Shown: positions 7,711-14,869 of the stretch, in pieces
Position numbering within the stretch: position 1 is the stretch's first letter
How the letters are laid out: each line of letters begins with the position of its first letter
From: Pseudothioclava sp033100795
GTDB lineage: Bacteria; Pseudomonadota; Alphaproteobacteria; Rhodobacterales; Rhodobacteraceae
Assembly (NCBI RefSeq): GCF_033100795.1
Contig: NZ_JAWLVI010000004.1
Span: 62,001-126,000, forward strand
Direction of reading: 5' to 3'
Length of the DNA stretch: 64,000 nt
Notes under the pieces: generated by a model
What the model saw: the letters and a program-made list of their open reading frames with translations, nothing else
What the model was told of the DNA's origin: nothing
The model's database searches: none
Made by a program: the position numbers and the translations under genes

Positions 7711-9202
7711 GCGCCCCCTCCTTCGCCAAAACAAAATCCAGATCGAAACAGGCGCCCCCCAAAGCGCCATCATGCACCGAGATCGCCCCGTCAACCCGCG
7801 CCATCAGATCCTGACAGATCGCCAACCCAAGCCCGCTTGACCCGGTCTGCGACTTCGGGCGCAGGGTCTCGAACGGCTGGAAAACACGCTCGCGGAATTC
7901 CGCCGGAATGCCGATACCGTTATCGCAAATCCGAAGCCTGTAGCGCCCGCCCGCCAGAACCTCGCCCTCGATGCGGACCTCGAGCGAGGGCGTGTCGGGA
8001 TTATGCCTGAGCGCGTTTTCCAACAGGTTTTCGACAACCCGCTCGAAGCCCTCGCGCTCGGCAATGATGCGCGCATCCTCCATCGCCCCCAAGGCGACCG
8101 GCACTCGCCCCGCGAACCGCGCCGCAATCGGCGCAAGCGTCTGGCGCAGGTCCAAAACCTCGGCCCGCACAGGCGCATCCCCAAGCGTCAGATAGCGCAC
8201 AAAGACCTCGGACAGAGCCATCGCCCGATCGAGGTTCTGGGTCAGCCGCGCATCCACATCCTTGATCCCGCCTCCGCCCTCCGCGCGCAATTCGTCGCGA
8301 TATTGATGCAAGGTCCGCGCATTGCGGATCGGAGAGCGCAGATCGTGCGACAGCGAATGGCTCAGCACCCGCAACTTCTGCCGCTTCTCGTTCAGCTGGA
8401 CGATCTGGCGCTCTTTGATGGCCAGAAGCCGCCGGTTCTGATCCGCCACAGAACCAAGCTTCCACAGCGCAAAGCTGTTCAGTGCGAACCATCCAAGGGT
8501 CAGCAGCTTTTCAACCGTTCCCGCGAACACCAGCCCGCCTGCCAGCCAATAGAGAGACAGGACAAAGGTCACCGCCAGGGCGATCTCCACACCATAGCCG
8601 CGCGCGATTGAAAGGTGCCTGGCCACTGGCACGCGGGCAGCCAGAACACAAAGCACAAGCGCCGCCGAGAACGCCGACATACCGCGATCGCCAACCCCTT
8701 CGATCGAAGACGGCCAGGGGATCACCCGCAGCAGAAGAGAATAGACGGCCAGGCACATCACCACATAGACCCGCACCATATAGAACGGCGTATTCAGATC
8801 CTGGCGTTTACGCAGTCGCACCAGCACCACAGCGGAAAACAACCCGGCAAACGAGGGCACACCGGCAAGCTCCGCTCCGGCTTCGCGCCCCCCCACTGCG
8901 GCAAACAGATTGGCGCCGCCAAGATAAGCCAGAACAGCCGCAGCGAAGGTCAGATAGATCAGACCGGCGCAGACCTCTCCCACGACCGTGAGCGCGGGAT
9001 ACTCCTCCACCGCATAAGCGGTCAGCACCAGCAGCAGCATGAACGCAAGCACCGGCTGCCCCACCGGCAGCGGCGCAAAGACCTGTGCAATCTCCGGCAG
9101 TGCCGCGGGAAGAATATCCCGCAGCAATTCAAAACAAATTAAAAACAACGAAACACCGGCAGCGAAAATGCGCTTGCCAGATTCCGGCGGCTGATCGCCC
9201 AT
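7694..9202 (-). CDS. Membrane-bound sensor histidine kinase
   Basis: 502 residues. The first 250 residues hold about seven or eight hydrophobic segments (for example FAAGVSLFLICFELL, ALAVTFVLSLYWLAGGLVF), an integral sensor without a large periplasmic loop. A coiled linker (residues 250-275) leads to HisKA with LSHSLSHDLRSPIRNA, then a full HATPase domain with NLLENALRHNPD, DNGIGIPAE and GSSGLGLAIC. All catalytic boxes are intact, so this is probably the only fully competent kinase of the cluster. I start at the ATG at 9202; the longer open frame upstream is not protein-like. The signal is unknown. Confidence 0.88.
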   Translation of the reverse strand: MGDQPPESGKRIFAAGVSLFLICFELLRDILPAALPEIAQVFAPLPVGQPVLAFMLLLVLTAYAVEEYPALTVVGEVCAGLIYLTFAAAVLAYLGGANLFAAVGGREAGAELAGVPSFAGLFSAVVLVRLRKRQDLNTPFYMVRVYVVMCLAVYSLLLRVIPWPSSIEGVGDRGMSAFSAALVLCVLAARVPVARHLSIARGYGVEIALAVTFVLSLYWLAGGLVFAGTVEKLLTLGWFALNSFALWKLGSVADQNRRLLAIKERQIVQLNEKRQKLRVLSHSLSHDLRSPIRNARTLHQYRDELRAEGGGGIKDVDARLTQNLDRAMALSEVFVRYLTLGDAPVRAEVLDLRQTLAPIAARFAGRVPVALGAMEDARIIAEREGFERVVENLLENALRHNPDTPSLEVRIEGEVLAGGRYRLRICDNGIGIPAEFRERVFQPFETLRPKSQTGSSGLGLAICQDLMARVDGAISVHDGALGGACFDLDFVLAKEGAHVGSG

Positions 9203-9249
9203 CCTGTGACCCTCGTTGCAGGTAAAACCCTGCGCCTTTTCTCCTTGCG

Positions 9250-10245
9250 TTATGGCGCCCCCACTGCGCCCCCTACGCACATGGGGGCCGGTTCGAATGT
9301 CAGCTGCAATCCCAGACGCCGGACCGCCGAGCGTAGCTGACACATCAGAAATCTCTCGCGGATCGGCGCCGTCGACATATGCGACGCGCAACCATCGAGC
9401 TGCGTTTGATCGAGAAGATTCACCTCCGGCGCATCGGGCGCCGAGATGGACAGGTGCAAATAGCTGTCGCCAAAAATCATCCGCACGCAGCCCGTTCCCT
9501 GCGCCTCGTCGCATAGCGCCAGCACGTTCCAGACCATCGCATCCAGAGTTTCCAGCGAGACCGCCACATCGCGCGCGCCGATGACATCCACCTCGACGCA
9601 TCCGATGTCCATTGCCGCATCGCGCAACATCGCCTCGACACGCGCAATCAGGACATCCCGGGCAATCGCCACATGGCCGCTGGTTGCATCGGCCAGATAG
9701 ACAAACTCGCGCGCAACCGTCTGACAATCCGAAACCATCCGGTCAAGGCGCGCTGTGATCTTCGGCAAAAGCGCAACAATCGACGCCTCCTCGCCCGCGC
9801 GCAGCGTTGCAAAGAGACCGCGCATCGAGTTCAGTGGGCTGGTAATCTGGTGATTGAGGAAACTCCGCGCCAGTAACAGCGCATCATAAGTCTCGCCGTC
9901 CGAACGCGGCAGAGCAACGACTTCATCCCCCGTTGCATCTTCGAAAGAAGCGACAACGCGCACGCCCGCGTCGGTCTCGACCTCGGCCGAGGTTATCACC
10001 ACCGAAACCGGCCCGCCACTGCGACGCGCCAGCCGCCAGACCGCACGATGATTGCGCCGGTCCTGCAGGTATCGGACCTGCGCGCGCTGGAACAGGTAGC
10101 GATCTTCCTCGACGATGAAATCGCCCAGCGAACGACCCACAACCTCAGGTAGAGCACTCCCGACAAGTAAGGAAAACCCTTCGCTGGCCCCGACAATTCC
10201 GAGGCTCTCGTTCTGGATGATATACGCGGGTGCGGAGAAGTTCAT
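9250..10245 (-). CDS. PAS-domain protein with a degenerate histidine-kinase core
   Basis: 331 residues. Residues 1-115 resemble a PAS domain (AYIIQNESLGIVGASEGFS, then EVVGRSLGDFI as in the PAS dimer/core pattern, and YLQDRRNHRAVWRLARRSGG). Residues 130-200 form a helical DHp-like segment with FLNHQITSPLNSMRGL, which keeps the His but not the usual H-D/E pair. The C-terminal third has the size of an ATPase domain but lacks recognisable N, G1 and G2 boxes, so it probably does not bind ATP. First gene of the signalling operon; 47 bases separate it from the membrane kinase. There is no clear ribosome site; an in-frame TTG three codons upstream is possible. It may act as a phosphotransfer or scaffold protein (inference). 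Confidence 0.7.
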   Translation of the reverse strand: MNFSAPAYIIQNESLGIVGASEGFSLLVGSALPEVVGRSLGDFIVEEDRYLFQRAQVRYLQDRRNHRAVWRLARRSGGPVSVVITSAEVETDAGVRVVASFEDATGDEVVALPRSDGETYDALLLARSFLNHQITSPLNSMRGLFATLRAGEEASIVALLPKITARLDRMVSDCQTVAREFVYLADATSGHVAIARDVLIARVEAMLRDAAMDIGCVEVDVIGARDVAVSLETLDAMVWNVLALCDEAQGTGCVRMIFGDSYLHLSISAPDAPEVNLLDQTQLDGCASHMSTAPIRERFLMCQLRSAVRRLGLQLTFEPAPMCVGGAVGAP

Positions 10246-10671
10246 GGCAACCAAACATCTGGACAGGCATCATCGGGAAAAAATCGCCAAAGCCATCCTT
10301 AGATAGCGCAACCAATACTTTGGTAGGATAACAATCATTTCGAACTTATCAAATAGATAAATTCGCCGCGTGATTGCATTTGTTTGAATGATTCTGAAAA
10401 ACAGCGTTTCCCGCAAGGATACAAAAATACCGGCCCAGGCCGCCCCGCCACAGCACCCACCCTTTAAATGCTGAAAGATATACACTCGGAGAGCGTCGAG
10501 AAACCGGCACAAGAGAAACAAAATTCCGCTTTCAAAAATTAGGAGGGCAATTTTACCATCTCATCAATTTCAACTTATGCGTGTATTTGTTGCTCTACGT
10601 TTTCATCAAACCCGCGCGCGTTACAAAACTTTCATTTGCCGCCCGCCTACATTCTCGATAATTCCTGAATT
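10246..10671. other. AT-rich divergent intergenic region
   Basis: About 425 bases without a supported gene, visibly richer in A and T than the flanks. It separates the signalling operon (leftward) from the arsenic operon (rightward). It contains an inverted repeat (CGAACTTATC 10341-10350 with GATAAATTCG 10356-10365, one mismatch), a CCAATACTTTGG palindrome-like stretch near 10312, and candidate promoters for both directions. An 83-codon minus-strand frame here (10270-10521) is not convincing. Confidence 0.6.
10325..10352 (-). promoter_or_regulatory. Candidate promoter of the signalling operon
   Basis: On the minus strand TTGATA (10352-10347) is followed after 16 bases by TATCCT (10330-10325), about 80 bases before the first gene of the operon. 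The -35 element overlaps the inverted repeat at 10341-10365, so the repeat could be an operator. The -10 has two mismatches, so this is tentative. Confidence 0.35.
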
Positions 10672-10673
10672 AT
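10658..10673. promoter_or_regulatory. Palindromic operator overlapping the arsR start codon
   Basis: ATAATTCCTGAATTAT is a perfect 7+2+7 palindrome whose right arm includes the first two bases of the start codon at 10672. The left arm overlaps a -10-like GATAAT (10657-10662). Its size and place suit a dimeric ArsR-type repressor that blocks RNA polymerase at its own promoter. Confidence 0.5.
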
Positions 10674-11496
10674 GGAATTAACTACTGCAATCACCGCATT
10701 TACCGCCCTCGGGCAGCCTGGTCGACTGGCTGTATTCCGGCTGCTGATGCGCCGTGCCCCGACGGGCGCAAGACCCACAGAAATCGCGGCTGCGCTGAAC
10801 CTCAAGGCGAATACCCTGTCACATTATCTGGCGACGCTGGAACAAGCAGGGCTGATCTCTTCGCGCCGCGAAGGCCGCGCGCTGATTTACACGGTCGATC
10901 TGACGCAGACAGCGGCGCTGGTTGATTATCTGGTAACGGATTGCGGCCGCTCGCGCCCCGATCTGCACAGCCGGTTGGTTGCCGAAGGGGCGCAGCGGGC
11001 CGCCGCCCCTTTCAACGTGCTGTTTCTGTGCACCGCCAATTCGGCGCGTTCCATCATGGCCGAGGCGATCCTGAACCGGATCGGCGCGGGACGATTTCGC
11101 GCGTTTTCGGCAGGGACGACGCCAGCGCGGGGTCCCATACCGGCGGTGCTGGAACTGCTGGCGCGCCAAGGGTTCGACACGTCATCCCTGTGTTCAAAAG
11201 ACGCCGCCGGCTTCCGCTCCCCCGACGCGCCGCAGATGGATTTCGTCTTTTCTGTCTGCGATGCCGCCGCCGCCGAGGAATGTGCGCCCTGGCCCGGCCA
11301 GCCGCTGACCGCGCATTGGGGCGTCAAAGACCCGAACCTCGCCACCGGCTCCGAGGCCGAACGCGCGCTGGCCTATGCGACCGCGTTTTCGGAACTGAAC
11401 CGCCGGATCACCGCCTTCGCGGCGCTACCGATTGCCGGGCTTGACCGGCTTTCCCTGCAAAACCGCCTCGACCGCATCAGCCTCGACCAGGAATAA
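10672..11496 (+). CDS. ArsR-type regulator fused to ArsC-type low-MW phosphatase (arsenate reductase)
   Basis: 274 residues in two domains. Residues 1-100 are an ArsR winged-helix regulator (ALGQPGRLAVFRLL, NLKANTLSHYLATLEQAGLI, RREGRALIYTVD). Residues 113-250 are a low-molecular-weight phosphatase/arsenate reductase domain with the P-loop LFLCTANSARS (Cys120, Arg126) and later cysteines in SVCDAAAAEECAPWPG. The fusion couples arsenic sensing and arsenate reduction in one chain. The ArsR part keeps only one Cys (about 91) in the region where As(III)-sensing ArsRs of the VTDCC type have a cluster. No Shine-Dalgarno sequence precedes the ATG, which lies about ten bases after a -10-like element, so the message may be leaderless. 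First gene of an operon with GAPDH and ArsJ. Confidence 0.88.
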   Translation: MELTTAITAFTALGQPGRLAVFRLLMRRAPTGARPTEIAAALNLKANTLSHYLATLEQAGLISSRREGRALIYTVDLTQTAALVDYLVTDCGRSRPDLHSRLVAEGAQRAAAPFNVLFLCTANSARSIMAEAILNRIGAGRFRAFSAGTTPARGPIPAVLELLARQGFDTSSLCSKDAAGFRSPDAPQMDFVFSVCDAAAAEECAPWPGQPLTAHWGVKDPNLATGSEAERALAYATAFSELNRRITAFAALPIAGLDRLSLQNRLDRISLDQE

Positions 11497-11507
11497 AGGA
11501 CCATCCC

Positions 11508-12512
11508 ATGCCCCGTATCGCCCTCAATGGCCTTGGCCGCATCGGCAAGCTTGCGCTTCGTAACCTGATCGACGCGGGCGCCGAAATCGTGCTTCTGAAC
11601 GACCCCGTTGGCACGCCCGAGCAACACGCGCTTTTGCTTGAATTCGACAGCATCCACGGGCGCTGGAAAGCTGATATTTCGCATGACGACGACAGCCTGA
11701 CCCTGAACGGCCAGCGCATCCGCCTGACCGCCGAGCGCCGGATCGAAGACCTGCCGCTGGCAGAACTGGGCATTGATCTTGTGATCGACTGCTCGGGCGC
11801 GTTCAAGACCGAGGCCAAGATCGCCCCCTATTTTGCGGCGGGCGTGAAAAAGGTTGTGGTCTCGGCGCCGGTCAAGGACGGCGGCGCGCTGAATATCGTC
11901 TACGGCATCAACCATGATCTTTACGACGCGGGCGCGCACAACCTAGTCACCGCGGCAAGCTGCACGACCAATTGCCTTGCCCCGGTCGTCAAGGTGATCC
12001 ACGAAAATCTGGGCATCAAACACGGCTCGATCACCACGATCCACGATGTCACCAACACGCAGACCATCGTTGACCGCCCCGCGAAAGACATGCGCCGCGC
12101 GCGCTCTGCCCTGACCAACCTGATCCCGACAACGACCGGCTCCGCCACGGCAATCACGCTGATCTACCCCGAGCTGAAGGGCCGCCTGAACGGCCATGCC
12201 GTGCGGGTGCCGCTGTTGAATGCGTCGCTCACCGATTGCGTCTTCGAGGTCGAGCGCCCCACCACCGCCGAAGAGGTCAATGCTCTTTTCAAGGCCGCCG
12301 CCGAAGGCCCGCTGACGGGCATTCTGGGATACGAGCCGCGCCCGCTGGTCTCGACCGATTACACCAACGACCCGCGCTCTTCGATTATCGACGCGGCCTC
12401 GACCATGGTCATCAACGGCACGCAGGTCAAAATCTACGCGTGGTATGACAACGAATGGGGCTATGCCTGCCGTCTGGCCGATATTGCGCGCATGGTCGCG
12501 GGGTCGATGTGA
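11508..12512 (+). CDS. Arsenic-operon glyceraldehyde-3-phosphate dehydrogenase
   Basis: 334 residues, full-length GAPDH fold: N-terminal NAD site ALNGLGRIGKLALRNL, catalytic SCTTNCLAP (Cys152), the conserved HGSITTIHDVTNTQ segment, and the C-terminal WYDNEWGYACR. In known arsJ operons this enzyme uses arsenate in place of phosphate and makes 1-arseno-3-phosphoglycerate, which ArsJ exports and which then breaks down to release arsenate outside the cell. Placement between the ArsR-ArsC fusion (11 bases upstream) and arsJ (2 bases downstream) supports that role over glycolysis. Confidence 0.9.
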   Translation: MPRIALNGLGRIGKLALRNLIDAGAEIVLLNDPVGTPEQHALLLEFDSIHGRWKADISHDDDSLTLNGQRIRLTAERRIEDLPLAELGIDLVIDCSGAFKTEAKIAPYFAAGVKKVVVSAPVKDGGALNIVYGINHDLYDAGAHNLVTAASCTTNCLAPVVKVIHENLGIKHGSITTIHDVTNTQTIVDRPAKDMRRARSALTNLIPTTTGSATAITLIYPELKGRLNGHAVRVPLLNASLTDCVFEVERPTTAEEVNALFKAAAEGPLTGILGYEPRPLVSTDYTNDPRSSIIDAASTMVINGTQVKIYAWYDNEWGYACRLADIARMVAGSM

Positions 12513-12514
12513 GC

Positions 12515-13744
12515 ATGTCGGGGATGCGCGCCTATGTGGCGGTGACGGCGGCCTATTGGGCCTTCATGCTGTCGGACGGCGCTTTGAGGATGCTGGTGCT
12601 TTTGCACTTTAACACGCTCGGGTTTTCGCCCGTTCAGCTTGCATGGCTGTTCCTGCTCTATGAGGTCGCGGGCATCGTGACAAACCTGACCGCAGGCTGG
12701 ATTGCCGCGCGTTTCGGGCTGGCATCCACGCTTTATGGCGGGCTGGCATTGCAGATCGCGGCGCTTCTTGCACTGGCGCAGCTTGATCCGGGTTGGAGCA
12801 TCCCCGCGTCAGTCGCCTTTGTCATGGCGGTGCAAGGCGCAAGCGGGGTGGCCAAGGATCTGGCAAAAATGTCATCGAAATCCGCGGTCAAACTGCTGGC
12901 CCCCAAAGGCGATGGCGCGCTGTTCCATTGGGTCGCGGTGCTGACGGGGTCGAAAAACGCGGTCAAGGGCGCGGGCTTTTTCCTGGGCGCGGCGCTACTG
13001 GCCTTGGCGGGGTTCGCGCCTGCACTTTGGGGGATGGCCGCCATTCTCGCCGCAATCCTGGCGGGCGTCGTGCTGCTCATGCCCGCAGGCCTGCCTGCTG
13101 GCCGCAAGGACGCAAAATTCTCGTCCGTCTGGTCGCGCGACAGGCGCATCAACCAGCTCAGCCTCGCGCGGATGTTCCTGTTTGGCGCGCGCGACGTGTG
13201 GTTCGTCGTCGGCATCCCCGTCTATTTCGAGGCTGCACTCACGCACGGCACCGACGGGCAAAGCAGCGCGTTTTTCCTGATCGGCGGCTTTATGGCGCTT
13301 TGGATCATCGGCTATGGCGCGGTGCAGGCCTATGCGCCCCGCCTGTTGCGCGCAAAATCCCGCCCCGAGGCCGAGATCGTCACCACCGCCAGCCATTGGG
13401 CGGGATACCTGACGCCGCTCCCCTTTGCGTTGGCGATTTGCGCGCTGATCGCGGGCGAACCAGCGGCTTGGCTGACGATCACACTGGTTCTGGGGCTCTT
13501 GGCCTTCGGCTTTGTCTTTGCGGTGAATTCCTCGGTCCATTCCTACCTGATCCTCGCTTTTGCGGGGGCGGAACGGGTCACGATGGACGTGGGCTTCTAT
13601 TATATGGCCAATGCGGGCGGGCGGCTTTTGGGCACGCTTTTGTCAGGGGTCAGCTATCAGATCGGCGGGCTGCCGCTGTGTCTGGCAACCGCGGGCGCAC
13701 TGGCGGCGGCAAGCTGGGTCTCGGTGCGGCGCCTGCGGGCCTAG
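12515..13744 (+). CDS. arsJ: Organoarsenical efflux MFS permease ArsJ
   Basis: 409 residues with about eleven or twelve hydrophobic helices. The N-terminus (AYWAFMLSDGALRMLVLL, then FLLYEVAGIVTNL) is the pattern I associate with ArsJ, the major-facilitator permease that exports 1-arseno-3-phosphoglycerate. ATG at 12515 lies two bases after the GAPDH stop; a GTG at 12509 that overlaps the stop is an alternative start. Its TAG shares the four bases CTAG with the stop of the convergent GAPDH paralogue. Together with the upstream fusion and GAPDH this is a complete arsenate-detoxification operon. Confidence 0.88.
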   Translation: MSGMRAYVAVTAAYWAFMLSDGALRMLVLLHFNTLGFSPVQLAWLFLLYEVAGIVTNLTAGWIAARFGLASTLYGGLALQIAALLALAQLDPGWSIPASVAFVMAVQGASGVAKDLAKMSSKSAVKLLAPKGDGALFHWVAVLTGSKNAVKGAGFFLGAALLALAGFAPALWGMAAILAAILAGVVLLMPAGLPAGRKDAKFSSVWSRDRRINQLSLARMFLFGARDVWFVVGIPVYFEAALTHGTDGQSSAFFLIGGFMALWIIGYGAVQAYAPRLLRAKSRPEAEIVTTASHWAGYLTPLPFALAICALIAGEPAAWLTITLVLGLLAFGFVFAVNSSVHSYLILAFAGAERVTMDVGFYYMANAGGRLLGTLLSGVSYQIGGLPLCLATAGALAAASWVSVRRLRA

Positions 13745-14727
13745 CCCATCTTGCAGGCGACATCGAGCATCCGGTTCGAGAACCCCCACTCGTTGTCATA
13801 CCAGCCAAAGACCCGCACAAGCCCCCCTGCCGCCACCCGCGTTTCGGGCAGCGCCATGACGATACTTTCAGGCCGCGCGCGCAGGTCCGAGCTGACCAAG
13901 GGCTTCGTCGTCACACCAATCACGCCACCCGTCCCCGCCAGCGCCGCGTTCACCGCCTCGGCACTAACTGGACACTCCAGCATCACCGCAAGGTCAACGG
14001 CGGACACGCTGGCCGTCGGCACCCGCACCGCCTGCGCCAGAATGCGTCCCGCGATTTCGGGCAGAACCTCATCCATCAAGCGCCCTGCCGAAGTCGTCGT
14101 TGGCACCATCGACAAAGCGGCCGCGCGCGAGCGGGCGAAATCGCCCTGCGGCGCGTCCACCGTCGGCTGGCTGCCAGTGTAGCAATGGATCGTCGTCATC
14201 GTCCCGGAAACCACTCCGAAACGCGCGTGCAGCACCTTCGCCAGCGGCGCCAGCGCGTTCGTCGTGCAGCTGGCATTCGACACGATCAACTGGTCCTTCA
14301 GCGCCGCGTCATTCGCCCCCATCACCAGCGTCAGATCGGCCGCAGGCGACGGCCCCGAGATCAGCACGCGCGACGCCCCCGCCGCCAGCCCCTGCCCCGC
14401 GATCGCAGGCGTCACCGCGCGGCCGGTGCATTCCAGCACCACATCCACGCCCGCCAGATCCAGCTTGCTCAGGTCATCGACGCGCGACAGTGGCAACACA
14501 TGCCCGTCGATCACAAGCGCATCCGAACGCTGCTCGACCGATCCTTTCCAGACCCCGAAAACGCTATCGTATTCAAAAAGGTAGGCGCAAATATCGGGAG
14601 CGGCGATGTCGTTCAGCCCGACGACCTCCAGCCCCTTCCAGCGCGGCCCGCCGGCTGCGCGCTCTTGCAGCCACGCGCGCAGCACCGAGCGCCCGATCCG
14701 GCCCAATCCGTTGATGAATACGCGCAT
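13741..14727 (-). CDS. Second glyceraldehyde-3-phosphate dehydrogenase paralogue
   Basis: 328 residues, type I GAPDH: RVFINGLGRIGRSVLRAWL at the N-terminus, catalytic SNASCTTNALAPLAK (Cys154), GTMTTIHCYTGSQ, and FGWYDNEWGFSNRM at the C-terminus. It differs clearly from the operon GAPDH next door (longer first loop, QERAAGGPRW). It faces arsJ and ends in the same CTAG. It could be the ordinary glycolytic/gluconeogenic enzyme, an erythrose-4-phosphate dehydrogenase-like enzyme, or a second arsenic-linked copy; the sequence alone does not settle this. Confidence 0.85.
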   Translation of the reverse strand: MRVFINGLGRIGRSVLRAWLQERAAGGPRWKGLEVVGLNDIAAPDICAYLFEYDSVFGVWKGSVEQRSDALVIDGHVLPLSRVDDLSKLDLAGVDVVLECTGRAVTPAIAGQGLAAGASRVLISGPSPAADLTLVMGANDAALKDQLIVSNASCTTNALAPLAKVLHARFGVVSGTMTTIHCYTGSQPTVDAPQGDFARSRAAALSMVPTTTSAGRLMDEVLPEIAGRILAQAVRVPTASVSAVDLAVMLECPVSAEAVNAALAGTGGVIGVTTKPLVSSDLRARPESIVMALPETRVAAGGLVRVFGWYDNEWGFSNRMLDVACKMG

Positions 14728-14869
14728 GTTCCGCTCCCTTGTTGGCGCAGTTCTACGCGGCCTTTGCGCGCGAGAAAAGCACCCGATTGTATCCGTTCAA
14801 ACGCGCGTGCGCCCTTGGCGCGGGCGGCAGCAGAAGCTATGACAGCCCTTCGCACATCAGGAGGCCTCC

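Noticed and set aside
10270..10521. An 83-codon minus-strand frame in the intergenic region
   Set aside because: No ribosome site, odd composition, and it runs through the candidate promoter and inverted repeat of the signalling operon.
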